Assembly (NCBI GenBank): GCA_902495325.1
Contig: CABUWK010000055.1
Coordinates: 1 to 10,375 of the forward strand
Reading direction: 5' to 3'
Length of the DNA stretch: 10,375 nt
Source of the DNA: an uncultured Acidiphilium sp.
GTDB lineage: Bacteria; Bacillota; Clostridia; Christensenellales; Borkfalkiaceae
A model generated the notes under the pieces. That model did no database searches. It saw only the letters and a program-made list of their open reading frames with translations, and was not told the origin of the DNA. Shown here in pieces: positions 1-7,273 of the stretch. Within the stretch, counting starts at the first letter, position 1; every line of letters begins with the position of its first letter. The position numbers were made by a program, and so were the translations under genes.

Positions 1-12
1 ATTTGTTTTTTG

Positions 13-27
13 CTCCTTTTTATTATA
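13..27 (-). promoter_or_regulatory. Extended -10 promoter and RBS of the IS transposase
   Basis: On the minus strand TGGTATAAT gives a perfect -10 hexamer (22-27) with a TG extension. A strong AAAAGGAG site (13-20) follows closely. The -35 position (45-50) is poor, so promoter strength would rest on the extended -10. With the start codon at the window edge the 5' untranslated region would be very short. Confidence 0.6.
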
Positions 28-30
28 CCA

Positions 31-55
31 CACTTATCCTTAAAAAGGAAAAGTG
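31..55. promoter_or_regulatory. Dyad overlapping the IS promoter spacer and -35 region
   Basis: The arms CACTTATCCTT (31-41) and AAGGAAAAGTG (45-55) form an 11-bp inverted repeat with one mismatch and a 3-nt centre. It covers the -35/spacer of the transposase promoter, so it could be an operator or a hairpin. No T-tract follows directly on either strand, which argues against a classical terminator. Function is inferred only from position. Confidence 0.4.
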
Positions 56-102
56 CATAAGTCGTTTTTTTCAACTTACACACTTTATTTTACACTCTCA
101 AA

Positions 103-127
103 TGAGTCCGGCACAATACCGAACTCA
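103..127 (-). other. Hairpin just inside the IS end
   Basis: Arms 103-113 and 117-127 surround a 3-nt loop. In minus-strand RNA all 11 positions pair, two of them as G-U. In plus-strand RNA the same two positions become C-A mismatches. The hairpin is therefore best formed in transcripts that enter the IS from the antirepressor side. In other transposons, such as IS10 and IS50, inside-end hairpins limit transposase expression from outside transcription; that role here is inferred. Confidence 0.5.
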
Positions 128-139
128 ATCTCAAATCAT

Positions 140-784
140 TTAATTAAAATATTTTGTCCAACTTTTGGGGTTCACTTCATTATCGCGCAGGTTTTCTTTT
201 TTCAGTCCTTTTAGTTCTTTATACTCTTTAACCGTCAGACCGCTCCACGCTTTCGTCATTTCATCGGTGAGTATTGCGTATTCCACACCTTCTTTCACTC
301 CGCGCTCTTTCCATTCATCGGTAAGTTTTTTGCGCATTTCTATCGTTTGAAGTCGCTGATTGATCCAACCTTCCGTATAGCCTTTCGCTCGGTAAAAATC
401 CGCGCTGCGAAGTATCGCCTTTTCGGGATCGGCTATTTCGTCAAGTCTTTCGCTTCCCACTTGCGCAAGCCACATTTTAAACGGTTCGGCTTTCGGCGAA
501 GGAATCGACTGCACAAGCCGCAAAACGCCTTTTGTGTCAAGCACATCCGTATTATAGGTTTTTCCGTCTTTCGGGGAACGAAGTTTCAGTCGGTTACAAT
601 TTGTAACCAACTCACTTCCTTCTTTTTTCAAACGGTTCTTTAAGACTTTCCAATAATTATTCGGATCTGCGCTATCCGTTAAAACAGCAACTACGTCCAC
701 CACAGAAAAATACCATTCTTCTTGGTCTGCATTCCACGCCGTGCGAACTTGTTTATTCTCAAAAATCTTAATTTTGTTTTCCAT
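140..784 (-). CDS. Bro-N antirepressor-like protein (DinD/BRO type), 3' end replaced by an IS
   Basis: The N-terminal ~110 residues form a Bro-N domain. They start with KIKIFENKQVRTAW, continue with the EWYFSVVDVVAVLTDS block (about 23-38) and YWKVLKNRLKKEG, and end near MWLAQVG. A helical, charged middle region of the kind seen in phage antirepressors and DinD-like proteins follows (about 111-202). Bro-N proteins are DNA-binding regulators of prophages and mobile DNA. Relatives of this form usually run to about 275-285 residues; this one has 214. The family-like sequence stops at LRDN (199-202), and the final 12 residues (EVNPKSWTKYFN) are encoded by the IS terminus. It is therefore a truncated gene that probably lost 65-75 C-terminal residues. 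The ATG at 784 is preceded by AAAAGGG about 9 nt upstream and by its own promoter. Lower GC than the housekeeping genes to the right suggests horizontal origin. Confidence 0.8.
   Translation of the reverse strand: MENKIKIFENKQVRTAWNADQEEWYFSVVDVVAVLTDSADPNNYWKVLKNRLKKEGSELVTNCNRLKLRSPKDGKTYNTDVLDTKGVLRLVQSIPSPKAEPFKMWLAQVGSERLDEIADPEKAILRSADFYRAKGYTEGWINQRLQTIEMRKKLTDEWKERGVKEGVEYAILTDEMTKAWSGLTVKEYKELKGLKKENLRDNEVNPKSWTKYFN
155..179 (-). repeat. IS terminal inverted repeat (left end)
   Basis: This 25-bp stretch has the IS3-family terminal pattern, with the tip dinucleotide TG at 179-178 on the minus strand and GTTGGACA at its inner end. The host gene reads normally up to position 180, and the first IS base supplies the third base of an Asn codon. 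The matching right end and the second copy of the target duplication lie outside the window, so the duplication length cannot be read. Confidence 0.7.
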
Positions 785-817
785 ACGATTTTTCCCTTTT
801 ATCGTCAGATTGTTTTT

Positions 818-846
818 ATTATACCATTTTTCTTCCGTTTTTTAAA
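818..846 (-). promoter_or_regulatory. Promoter of the Bro-N gene
   Basis: On the minus strand a perfect TATAAT (818-823) with an extended TGG lies 17 bp from a weak -35, TTTAAA (841-846). It sits about 35 nt before the ATG at 784. The core TGGTATAATAAAAA is also found, base for base, in the IS promoter at the window start. The Bro-N gene therefore seems to have its own promoter and need not depend on readthrough from the CvpA-like gene upstream, after which no terminator is visible. Confidence 0.6.
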
Positions 847-880
847 TATCTTCTAACCCTCTTATTTTCTGCCACCTGTT

Positions 881-2041
881 TTACGACGCCGCAAGCCCGA
901 AAAGTTCGCGGATCTTTTGTGCCTGTTCCTTGTCTTCCAAAGCCGCCAACGCCTGTTCCGCCTCGGCCTTTTCCCCGTCGGAAAGAGGGATCTTCACTTC
1001 CGCGCCGTTTAAAACGGGCAGAACGACGGTGCTTTCGGCAAGTTTGCCCACCAATTCGCCGATCTCCGGCATTTCGCCCTTTTCTTCGTAGGCGACGAGA
1101 TCTCCGAGAAACGCGCCTTCTTTATCGAAATCGATCTCCTTCAAAGAAAATTCGGACATATCGACGGGAAGCCCCAGGCTTTTCGTCGCCGCGACGATCA
1201 CTTCGTCGAGAACGTCGAGCGCGGCGGGATCTTTTTCCTGCAGATCGTTTTTCAGAGAACCGAGATCGGCAAGATAACCGCGGATCGCCTCCGCGCTTGT
1301 CGCGTCGAAACCGTCCGATAATCCGCCGCGCATTTTCGAAACGATATCGGCAATGCGAACCGCCGAAACCACCCCGTTTACCTGCGAAGAAAGGCTTCTC
1401 ACCTCTCCGTCTCCGTCCTTTCCCTTGGAAACGAAGGCATAAAAATCCCCGCCGATCCCGCGATAAATTTTGTAGATATCCGAAGATTCCAGTTTATCGA
1501 AATCGTATTGTTCCGAAACGGGAACGATCGTTTTCCCTTCGTACTCCGCTTTCGTAAGAGCGTTCACGTCCGTAAGCACGCCGACGATCGGCACGCAGAA
1601 GAAAAATGCAAGCGCCGCACCCTGCGCAAGCCCGACGATCGCGCCGATCAAACGGAACTTATGCCCGAAGATCCGGGGGCGCACAACGATTTTCAGGATC
1701 GCGAATACGATCATCGACGCCCACTGCAACAAGGCAAGAGAAACGACGAAACAAACGATCGCCGCCACGATCTGAACGACGGGCAGAACGACCGAAACGA
1801 AAGAGGCATAATTTTCCGGGATCGCGGACACGATACGATCCTGAACGGTAACCCCGCCCACGTTCCACGAGAGAACGGACGTGGCGACTTTTTCCCTTAA
1901 ACACAGCGCGACGACGACCGCCGCCGCAACGATGACGGCGCGAAGCACGGAACGAGCCGCCCCCCGCATAAAGCCGTACAGAAGCCCGACGGCAAGCATG
2001 ACGATCGTTATCGCGATCAATGCAGTTTCCAGATAACCCAT
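881..2041 (-). CDS. CvpA-like integral membrane protein with a long C-terminal region
   Basis: The first ~160 residues hold hydrophobic segments at about 4-26, 32-50, 83-121 (one or two spans) and 131-157. A glycine-arginine turn after the first helix (GLLYGFMRGAARSVLR) recalls the CvpA/colicin V production family of membrane proteins. Residues ~160-386 are soluble, acidic and rich in Asp, Glu, Lys and Ala, with no motif I recognise, and they make the protein more than twice the usual CvpA size (about 160-180). I chose ATG at 2041 because AGGTGA lies 5 nt upstream. A GTG at 2050 is in frame but poorly spaced from any Shine-Dalgarno. It begins 15 bp after hprK and is probably cotranscribed with it. 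Function is unknown: CvpA proteins are linked to colicin export and envelope stress in other bacteria. The family match is by eye, so 'polytopic membrane protein' is the safer statement. Confidence 0.65.
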   Translation of the reverse strand: MGYLETALIAITIVMLAVGLLYGFMRGAARSVLRAVIVAAAVVVALCLREKVATSVLSWNVGGVTVQDRIVSAIPENYASFVSVVLPVVQIVAAIVCFVVSLALLQWASMIVFAILKIVVRPRIFGHKFRLIGAIVGLAQGAALAFFFCVPIVGVLTDVNALTKAEYEGKTIVPVSEQYDFDKLESSDIYKIYRGIGGDFYAFVSKGKDGDGEVRSLSSQVNGVVSAVRIADIVSKMRGGLSDGFDATSAEAIRGYLADLGSLKNDLQEKDPAALDVLDEVIVAATKSLGLPVDMSEFSLKEIDFDKEGAFLGDLVAYEEKGEMPEIGELVGKLAESTVVLPVLNGAEVKIPLSDGEKAEAEQALAALEDKEQAQKIRELFGLAAS

Positions 2042-2056
2042 TTTTTTCACCTGCCT

Positions 2057-2992
2057 TTATTCCGCAGAGCCGAAGATCTGATCCATCAGGTCTTTGGAAG
2101 CGTCGTATCCCGCCTGTTTCAGGCGGTATTGTCTTGCCGCGGTTTCGAGAACGATAGGAATGTTACGCCCGGGAGAAACGGGGATCGTGACCTTCAGTTT
2201 CGGGATCCCGAGCACCTCTTCGTAAACCTCTTCGTTGCCGATGCGGTCGTAATGCTTGCCCTCTTCCCACGGGGAAAGCTCGGCAATAATGTCGATCCCC
2301 TTTTCCGGGCGGATCGATCCGGGTCCGAACATCTGTTGCACGTTGATGATCCCGATCCCTCGGATCTCCATATAATAACGTATTCTTTCCGGTGCTTTTC
2401 CGACCAGCTGATCGTTGATGTTTTTGATCACGACGGAATCGTCCGCCACCAACCGGTGTCCGCGACTGACGAGCTCCAGGGCGATCTCGCTCTTTCCGAC
2501 GCCCGATTTTCCGATGATCAGGATACCGATACCGAAAACGTCCACCAGAACGCCGTGCATCACCTCCGTCGGCGCGAGCAGTTCGCTCTGATACAGCGTG
2601 ATCTCGTTCACGAGAACGGTCGTGATCTTATCCGAGCGCAGAACCGGACATTTATATTTCCCGGCAAGATTCAGAACGTCGTCCGAGATCGAAAGCTCGC
2701 GGGAGAAGATCAGACAGGGAATATCCCGCGAAAAAAGTTCTTCCACGTTGGCAAGTTTCGCCGCCTTCCCGGGAGAGGATAAAAATTCGTGTTCGGCTTT
2801 GCCGATGACCTGTACTCTCGAATGATCGAAATGTTTAAAATATCCCGTAAGCTGAAGCCCAGGGCGGGAAACGCTGATCGAGCTCAGCGTAATGGAACCT
2901 CTCCCCTCGTACACGACTTCGAGTTCGAGGGCTTTTGCAAACTCCGCGACGGTGATCGTTTCGCCCGCCGTCGTAATTTCCGTTTTTTTCAT
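2057..2992 (-). CDS. hprK: HPr kinase/phosphorylase
   Basis: This bifunctional enzyme phosphorylates HPr on Ser46 using ATP or pyrophosphate, and removes that phosphate by phosphorolysis. It thereby controls carbon catabolite repression and PTS activity in Gram-positive bacteria. The 311-residue protein has the usual length. An N-terminal domain (1-~135) precedes the kinase core, which shows the conserved HGVLVDVFG with catalytic His146, the P-loop GKSGVGKS (161-168), VADDSV with the paired Asp184-Asp185, and the signature EIRGIGIINV (209-218). The start at 2992 is set by AAGGAG six nt upstream. An open frame runs back to an ATG at 3043, but the added 17 residues have no ribosome binding site and do not resemble HprK. 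It follows uvrC by 82 bp and precedes the CvpA-like gene by 15 bp. The uvrC-hprK order is common in Clostridia, where murB often follows; here it does not. Confidence 0.96.
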   Translation of the reverse strand: MKKTEITTAGETITVAEFAKALELEVVYEGRGSITLSSISVSRPGLQLTGYFKHFDHSRVQVIGKAEHEFLSSPGKAAKLANVEELFSRDIPCLIFSRELSISDDVLNLAGKYKCPVLRSDKITTVLVNEITLYQSELLAPTEVMHGVLVDVFGIGILIIGKSGVGKSEIALELVSRGHRLVADDSVVIKNINDQLVGKAPERIRYYMEIRGIGIINVQQMFGPGSIRPEKGIDIIAELSPWEEGKHYDRIGNEEVYEEVLGIPKLKVTIPVSPGRNIPIVLETAARQYRLKQAGYDASKDLMDQIFGSAE

Positions 2993-3074
2993 AAAATTCT
3001 CCTTTTGTTTTCCGAAGTATAAAAACCGTCTGTCATAAGGCATGATCGCCTGTTTATCGGCTTATACGCCGCTT

Positions 3075-4907
3075 TTATTCTGTTTTCTCCGTCTCCGGGG
3101 AATTCAGATGCCGAAGCAGTTTTTCCGCGTTGGCTTTTCCGATCCCTTCCACCTGCATGAGTTCTTCCGCCGTGGCGCGGCGAATGTTCTCCACGCTGCC
3201 GAATTTCGCGAGCAACGCTTTTTTTCTCGCCTTTCCGATCCCTTCCGCCCCGTCGAGCGCGGACGCGAGATTCCGCTTTTCATGGGTCGCCCGATGATAG
3301 GTGATCGCGAAACGGTGCGCCTCGTCACGGATGCGCTGAAGCATTCTCAGCGTAAAATCGCGGCGGGGAAGCACGACGGGATCATCCGAATTTTCGGTAA
3401 AGATCTCCTCTTCCCGCTTGGCGAGGGAAATGAGATCGATATCTCTGTATTTCTCGCCGAACACCTCTTTCACCGCGGAAAGCTGTCCTTTGCCGCCGTC
3501 GATGATCACGAGATCGGGTCGAGGAAATTTATCCTCTTCCTCCGTGCCGAGCTTGGAAAGCCTTCTTGTCAGAACCTCTTTCAGGCAGGCGAAATCGTCC
3601 GAGCCCTCTACCGTTCTGATACGGAAACGGCGATAACTGTCTTTATCCGGTTCGCCGTCGTAAAACACGACCATCGAGCCGACCTTATCCACGCCGCTGA
3701 TATGGGAAATATCGTAACATTCCATTCGTTTCGGGTATCGTTTCAAGCCGAGCTCTTCTTTCAGCTTTTTGCAGGCAAGACGGGTCATGTCGTCCTTGTG
3801 GCGGATCCTTTCCACCTCTTTGGCAAGATAATCCTCCGCGTTCTTTTTCGCCATGTCCGCAAGCTGTTTTTTTACGCCGCGCTCGGGAACGATCACGGAA
3901 ACGCTCTTCCCGAATTCCCGTCTGAAATATTCCTCCATCGCCGCGGCGTCCGCAAGCTCGCCGGAAACGATCATTTCGTCCGGCAGTTCTTCGCCGCGAA
4001 CGTAATACTGCATCGCAAAGTGCTTCAGCCTTTCGCCGTCCGTTTCCGAAAGATCGTCGAAAGCGTAATTCTTTCCCCCCTGCATACGCCCGCTTCTCGT
4101 AACGAGAACGTTCACCACACTGTAAACCCCGTCGGATGCCGTAGCTAAAATATCTGCGTTAACGAACTTATTGAGCGCCGTTATCCGTTTCAGCTTGATT
4201 TTTTCAAGCATTCTCAGCTTGTCGCGATAAGAGAGCGCAAGCTCGAATTCTTCCAATGCCGCAAACTTCTCCATGCGGCTTTTCAGGATCTCTTCCACCC
4301 CCTCGTCGCTTCCGGCAAGAAAGTCGATCGCCTCGTCCGCACGCCTGCGGTATTCCCCTTCGTCGCATAGTCCGGCGCAGGGGGCAAGGCATTTTTTCAA
4401 ATGATAATTCAGGCATTCCTTTTTCGGCTTGTCTCCGATCGGAATCGAACAGGGGCGGACGAGAAAGGCGCAGTTCACGATCTCGAGGGTGTCCTTCGCG
4501 TTGACCCCGCCCATGAACGGACCGAAATAACGGCAGCCGTCCTTCCCGACCTTACGGGTAACGACGAACGACGGAAATTTTTCCTTCACGTTAACTTTGA
4601 TGTAGGGATAGGTTTTATCGTCCTTCAGAAGAATGTTATAGCGGGGTTTGTGCTTCTTGATCAGGTTGTTTTCGAGAGAAAGGGCGTCGATCTCGGAACG
4701 GGTGATGATATAATAGAAATCGGCAATATTGGAAACCATCGCCGCCACCTTTTCCGGTTTTTCGTTGGAATAAAAATATTGCCTTACGCGGTTTTTCAGC
4801 ACCTTTGCCTTGCCCACGTAAATGATCGTGCCCTCTTTGTCCAGCATGACGTATACGCCCGGATCCTCCGGCAGCATCGATAGTTTTTTTTCAAGCGAAT
4901 CGTTCAA
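3075..4907 (-). CDS. uvrC: Excinuclease ABC subunit C
   Basis: UvrC makes both incisions around bulky DNA lesions after UvrAB has loaded. The 610-residue chain has all family domains. A GIY-YIG nuclease occupies ~15-92 (GVYVM, IIYVGKAKVLKNR, with Glu79 in SLENNLIKKHKPRYN). Four cysteines, C153, C165, C173 and C177, have the 12-8-4 spacing of the UvrC Fe-S cluster. The UvrB-interacting UVR segment lies near 205-240. The RNase H-like nuclease carries Asp399 (CYDIS), Asp470 (VIIDGGKGQL) and His531 (DEAHRFA). Two helix-hairpin-helix motifs close the protein (~552-605). The start is a TTG at 4907: the resulting N-terminus (MNDSLEKKLSMLPEDPGVY) lines up with the Bacillus protein from its first residue, whereas the next ATG (residue 11) would cut into it. 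Only 6 bp separate it from the cca stop, and its Shine-Dalgarno is weak, so translational coupling is likely. Confidence 0.97.
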   Translation of the reverse strand: MNDSLEKKLSMLPEDPGVYVMLDKEGTIIYVGKAKVLKNRVRQYFYSNEKPEKVAAMVSNIADFYYIITRSEIDALSLENNLIKKHKPRYNILLKDDKTYPYIKVNVKEKFPSFVVTRKVGKDGCRYFGPFMGGVNAKDTLEIVNCAFLVRPCSIPIGDKPKKECLNYHLKKCLAPCAGLCDEGEYRRRADEAIDFLAGSDEGVEEILKSRMEKFAALEEFELALSYRDKLRMLEKIKLKRITALNKFVNADILATASDGVYSVVNVLVTRSGRMQGGKNYAFDDLSETDGERLKHFAMQYYVRGEELPDEMIVSGELADAAAMEEYFRREFGKSVSVIVPERGVKKQLADMAKKNAEDYLAKEVERIRHKDDMTRLACKKLKEELGLKRYPKRMECYDISHISGVDKVGSMVVFYDGEPDKDSYRRFRIRTVEGSDDFACLKEVLTRRLSKLGTEEEDKFPRPDLVIIDGGKGQLSAVKEVFGEKYRDIDLISLAKREEEIFTENSDDPVVLPRRDFTLRMLQRIRDEAHRFAITYHRATHEKRNLASALDGAEGIGKARKKALLAKFGSVENIRRATAEELMQVEGIGKANAEKLLRHLNSPETEKTE

Positions 4908-4913
4908 CGTCCG

Positions 4914-6362
4914 TCACCCGTCCTTCCGCGGGATCCCCTCTTTCGCCCGGATCCCGTCCCCTTTCTTTTTTCTTCGTTTCTCCGCAAACGCGAGAAGACT
5001 TTCCCTTTCGTTTTTCACTTCTCCCCGCATCGCGGCGTCCGTCAGCTCCCGCAATGCCTCGCCGATCTCTTTCCCGCTTAACCCCGTTTTTAAAAGATCC
5101 GCGCCCGAAACGTTCAGCATTTCTTCGCAATAAAGCTCTCCGCTCGCGCAAAGTTTTTCGGCGCGCGCTTCCGCCTCGGCGATCTTCTGCCTTTCGGCGA
5201 TCGCAGCGTCGGTACCCAAAGCCGCGTTATCGGCATACTTCACGGCGATCAGGCGGAAAAAGTCTTCTCTGCCCGTCTCGCCGAACATTTTCTTGAATTT
5301 ATAATCACTTTCCGGAAATCCCCGGGAATGATTTGCGATCAGTTTTAATACGGTCGCTTTCGTCTTATTGTCGAACTTCAATCTGTCCAGAGCGATTTTC
5401 GCTTTCTCCGCGGACAGGATCTCGTGCCCGTAAAAATGCCCGATCCCGTCTTTCTCCGTATAACTTTCCGGCTTTCCGATATCGTGCAGAAGCATGGCAA
5501 GGCGCACGCAAAGATCTTTCGGACTTGCCGAAACGCTTCGCGCCGTGTGCTCGTAAACGTCGTACCGATGCCAGGGGGTATTCTGCGCAAACCCGACTAA
5601 GGGAAACAATTCCGGCACGACTTCCGTTATCACGGCGGAAAAGGAAGTAAGCGCATACAGCACGTTATCCCCGGATAGCAATTTCTTCAGCTCTTCCGCC
5701 TTGCGTTCGGCGGAAACAAGGGCAAGCCTTTCTCTTTCCCGCAAAGCGGCGCGCGCCGTTTCTTCTTCCACGGTAAACCCGAGAACGGAAGCGAACCGCA
5801 CCGCGCGGAGGATCCTGAGGGCGTCTTCCGAAAACCGTTTTACGGGATCTCCCACCGTTCGCACAACGCCGCGATTCAGATCGGATAAACCGCCGTATAA
5901 GTCGATCAATCCCCTATCCGGATGCCAGGCTAAGGCATTGAAAGTGAAATCCCGACGGGCGAGATCTTCCTTTAGATCCCGCACGAACGCCACGGAAGAA
6001 GGTCTTCTGCCGTCCAAATATTCTCCTTCGGTGCGGAAAGCGGTCACTTCGTATTGACCGCCGCGCGCGCAAACGGTAACGGTTCCGTGTTTCAGCCCCG
6101 TGGGGATCGCAAAGCGCCCGGAAAAGACGGAGCGCACTTCGTCCGGCGTGGCGGAAGAGGCGATATCGTAGTCGCCCGGCGTTTTTCCGAGCAGACGATC
6201 CCGCACGCAACCGCCCACGGCGTATGCCTCGAACCCCTTTTCGTTCAATCGGGAGATCACTTCTTCCGCCCCGCGATCGAGGGGAATGCGGATCTCTTCG
6301 GAAGGCGTGTTTTTCCCGCGCGGGAAAAGCGTCTTATCCGAAAAGCGAACGAAACCGCTCAT
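4914..6362 (-). CDS. cca: CCA tRNA nucleotidyltransferase with HD domain
   Basis: This class II nucleotidyltransferase would add or repair the 3'-CCA of tRNAs. The catalytic head has GG (50-51) in YAVGGCVRDRLLG, the metal-binding pair Asp64/Asp66 in GDYDIA, the RRDFTFNALA motif (136-145) and the neck helix EDALRILRAVRFA (179-191). A C-terminal HD domain begins with MLLHDIGKPESY (His293, Asp294) and includes NHSR near 344-347. HD-containing members sometimes also have 2',3'-cyclic phosphodiesterase or phosphatase activity. At 482 residues it is long; the extra length is about 25 N-terminal residues before the family core and a basic tail (KRRKKK). The ATG at 6362 overlaps the stop of the preceding hydrolase as ATGA, which supports both this start and coupled translation. 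A poly(A) polymerase cannot be excluded from sequence alone, but this type in Firmicutes is normally a CCA enzyme. Confidence 0.93.
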   Translation of the reverse strand: MSGFVRFSDKTLFPRGKNTPSEEIRIPLDRGAEEVISRLNEKGFEAYAVGGCVRDRLLGKTPGDYDIASSATPDEVRSVFSGRFAIPTGLKHGTVTVCARGGQYEVTAFRTEGEYLDGRRPSSVAFVRDLKEDLARRDFTFNALAWHPDRGLIDLYGGLSDLNRGVVRTVGDPVKRFSEDALRILRAVRFASVLGFTVEEETARAALRERERLALVSAERKAEELKKLLSGDNVLYALTSFSAVITEVVPELFPLVGFAQNTPWHRYDVYEHTARSVSASPKDLCVRLAMLLHDIGKPESYTEKDGIGHFYGHEILSAEKAKIALDRLKFDNKTKATVLKLIANHSRGFPESDYKFKKMFGETGREDFFRLIAVKYADNAALGTDAAIAERQKIAEAEARAEKLCASGELYCEEMLNVSGADLLKTGLSGKEIGEALRELTDAAMRGEVKNERESLLAFAEKRRKKKGDGIRAKEGIPRKDG

Positions 6363-7273
6363 GCCCGCCCGCGTTTCTCCGCGAACGCCTTTTCCACAAA
6401 ATCTCCGATCGTTTTCGTCGCCTCTTCCCGCGAAGTGTCGTTCAGATATTCGTGCCTTACCCCGGGGAACAAACGAAGGGTCACGTCCTTCACGCCGACT
6501 TCGTCTTTATAGAATTTGTAAAGCCGCCCGACGAGCTTTCCCATGCCGCCCACGGGGTCGTCCTGTCCGGCAATGAGAAGAAGGGGCAGACCGGTCGGGA
6601 TCTTTGCCGCGTTCTTTTTGCGGTAAAGGGTCGCCACGCCGTTGAAAAAGGACTTGTAAAAGTTATAAGAAAGGGTAAAGTTGCAATCGGGGTGCTCGTC
6701 GTATTTCCTGCATTCTTCTTCAAGGGAAGAAATAAAAGTACCGGACGCGAACTTTTTATTGTACGCGCCGAAAGAAGCCTCCGCGATGACTTTCGCAGGC
6801 TTTTTCCCCTTGCCGAACAAACATCCGAGCGAAGCAACGAATTCTCCCGCCGGCACTTGCAGATTTTTAAAATACGCGCTCCCGCCGATCACGGCGCAGT
6901 CGATCTTATCCCCGTAGTTTTCAAGATAACTCTGCGTTAAAAAAGAACCGTAGCTATGCCCGAAAACGGCATACGGAAGCCCGTCGTATTTTTTCTTCGC
7001 GAGATCGGTCAGAAACGCCACGTCGCGCAGGGTATCGAAAAACATATCCCCTTCGCTGTAACCGGAACGATCGTCCGTAACGCCGTGTCCGCGGTGATCG
7101 TCGCAGAAAACGACGATCCCCCGTTTGTTCATTTCACGGGCGAAACCGTCGTAACGGTCGGAACTTTCCGCCATGCCGTGAACGATCTGCAAAACGCCGA
7201 TCGGATCTTCGCATTCCCATTCGCGATAGAATAATTCTTTTCCGTCAAAACTTTTAAAGGTCTGTTCCGTCAT
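6359..7273 (-). CDS. Alpha/beta hydrolase, monoacylglycerol lipase/lysophospholipase type (serine aminopeptidase S33 fold)
   Basis: A complete catalytic triad is visible. The nucleophile elbow GHSYGS (105-110) holds Ser107, Asp239 sits in AGQDDPVGG, and His274 in GVRHEY. The family motif DHRGHG (59-64) and an oxyanion-type HGMAE (32-36) are also present. There is no signal peptide, so a cytosolic enzyme is expected. This hydrolase group includes monoacylglycerol lipases and lysophospholipases, but substrate cannot be read from sequence. Its position directly after glpK, with a 20-bp overlap, fits a path from glycerides to glycerol to glycerol 3-phosphate; that link is an inference from context. 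The ATG at 7273 has AAGGAG 8 nt upstream, located inside the end of glpK. Its stop overlaps the cca start as ATGA. Length (304) is normal. Confidence 0.88.
   Translation of the reverse strand: MTEQTFKSFDGKELFYREWECEDPIGVLQIVHGMAESSDRYDGFAREMNKRGIVVFCDDHRGHGVTDDRSGYSEGDMFFDTLRDVAFLTDLAKKKYDGLPYAVFGHSYGSFLTQSYLENYGDKIDCAVIGGSAYFKNLQVPAGEFVASLGCLFGKGKKPAKVIAEASFGAYNKKFASGTFISSLEEECRKYDEHPDCNFTLSYNFYKSFFNGVATLYRKKNAAKIPTGLPLLLIAGQDDPVGGMGKLVGRLYKFYKDEVGVKDVTLRLFPGVRHEYLNDTSREEATKTIGDFVEKAFAEKRGRA

Larger units (their letters stand above)
1..179 (-). mobile_element. Promoter-proximal end of an IS3-family (IS150-group-like) insertion sequence, truncated by the window edge
   Basis: Read on the minus strand, the element starts at 179 with TGAAGTGAACCCCAAAAG and continues TTGGACA. 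This matches the terminal inverted repeat style of IS3-family elements (TG tip, ACCC block, AAGTTGGACA). Behind the tip come a hairpin (103-127), a TATAAT promoter (22-27) and an AAAAGGAG ribosome binding site (13-20). The last visible bases, AAAT, would give a start codon about 10 nt after that site if the next base is G, so the transposase (orfA) should begin just off the left edge and run leftwards. No transposase coding sequence is visible, so the family call rests on the end sequence and on the way it truncates the neighbouring gene. A right-end reading is less likely because no plus-strand coding sequence reaches the terminus. Confidence 0.72.

Noticed and set aside
2042..2050. GTG start at 2050 for the CvpA-like gene
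   Set aside because: In frame and possible, but its purine-rich stretch is too close. AGGTGA is correctly spaced for the ATG at 2041. The difference is three residues.
2993..3043. Longer hprK start at an ATG at 3043 (17 extra residues)
   Set aside because: No ribosome binding site precedes it and the extra residues do not resemble HprK. AAGGAG at 2999-3004 is ideally placed for the ATG at 2992.
2993..3074. Internal promoter before hprK
   Set aside because: A TATACT is present on the minus strand, but no -35 at acceptable spacing was found.
3042..4148. Plus-strand open frame of 368 codons
   Set aside because: It lies opposite uvrC, which has all its domains. Its translation is rich in Arg, His and Phe with no family motif, as expected for an antisense shadow.
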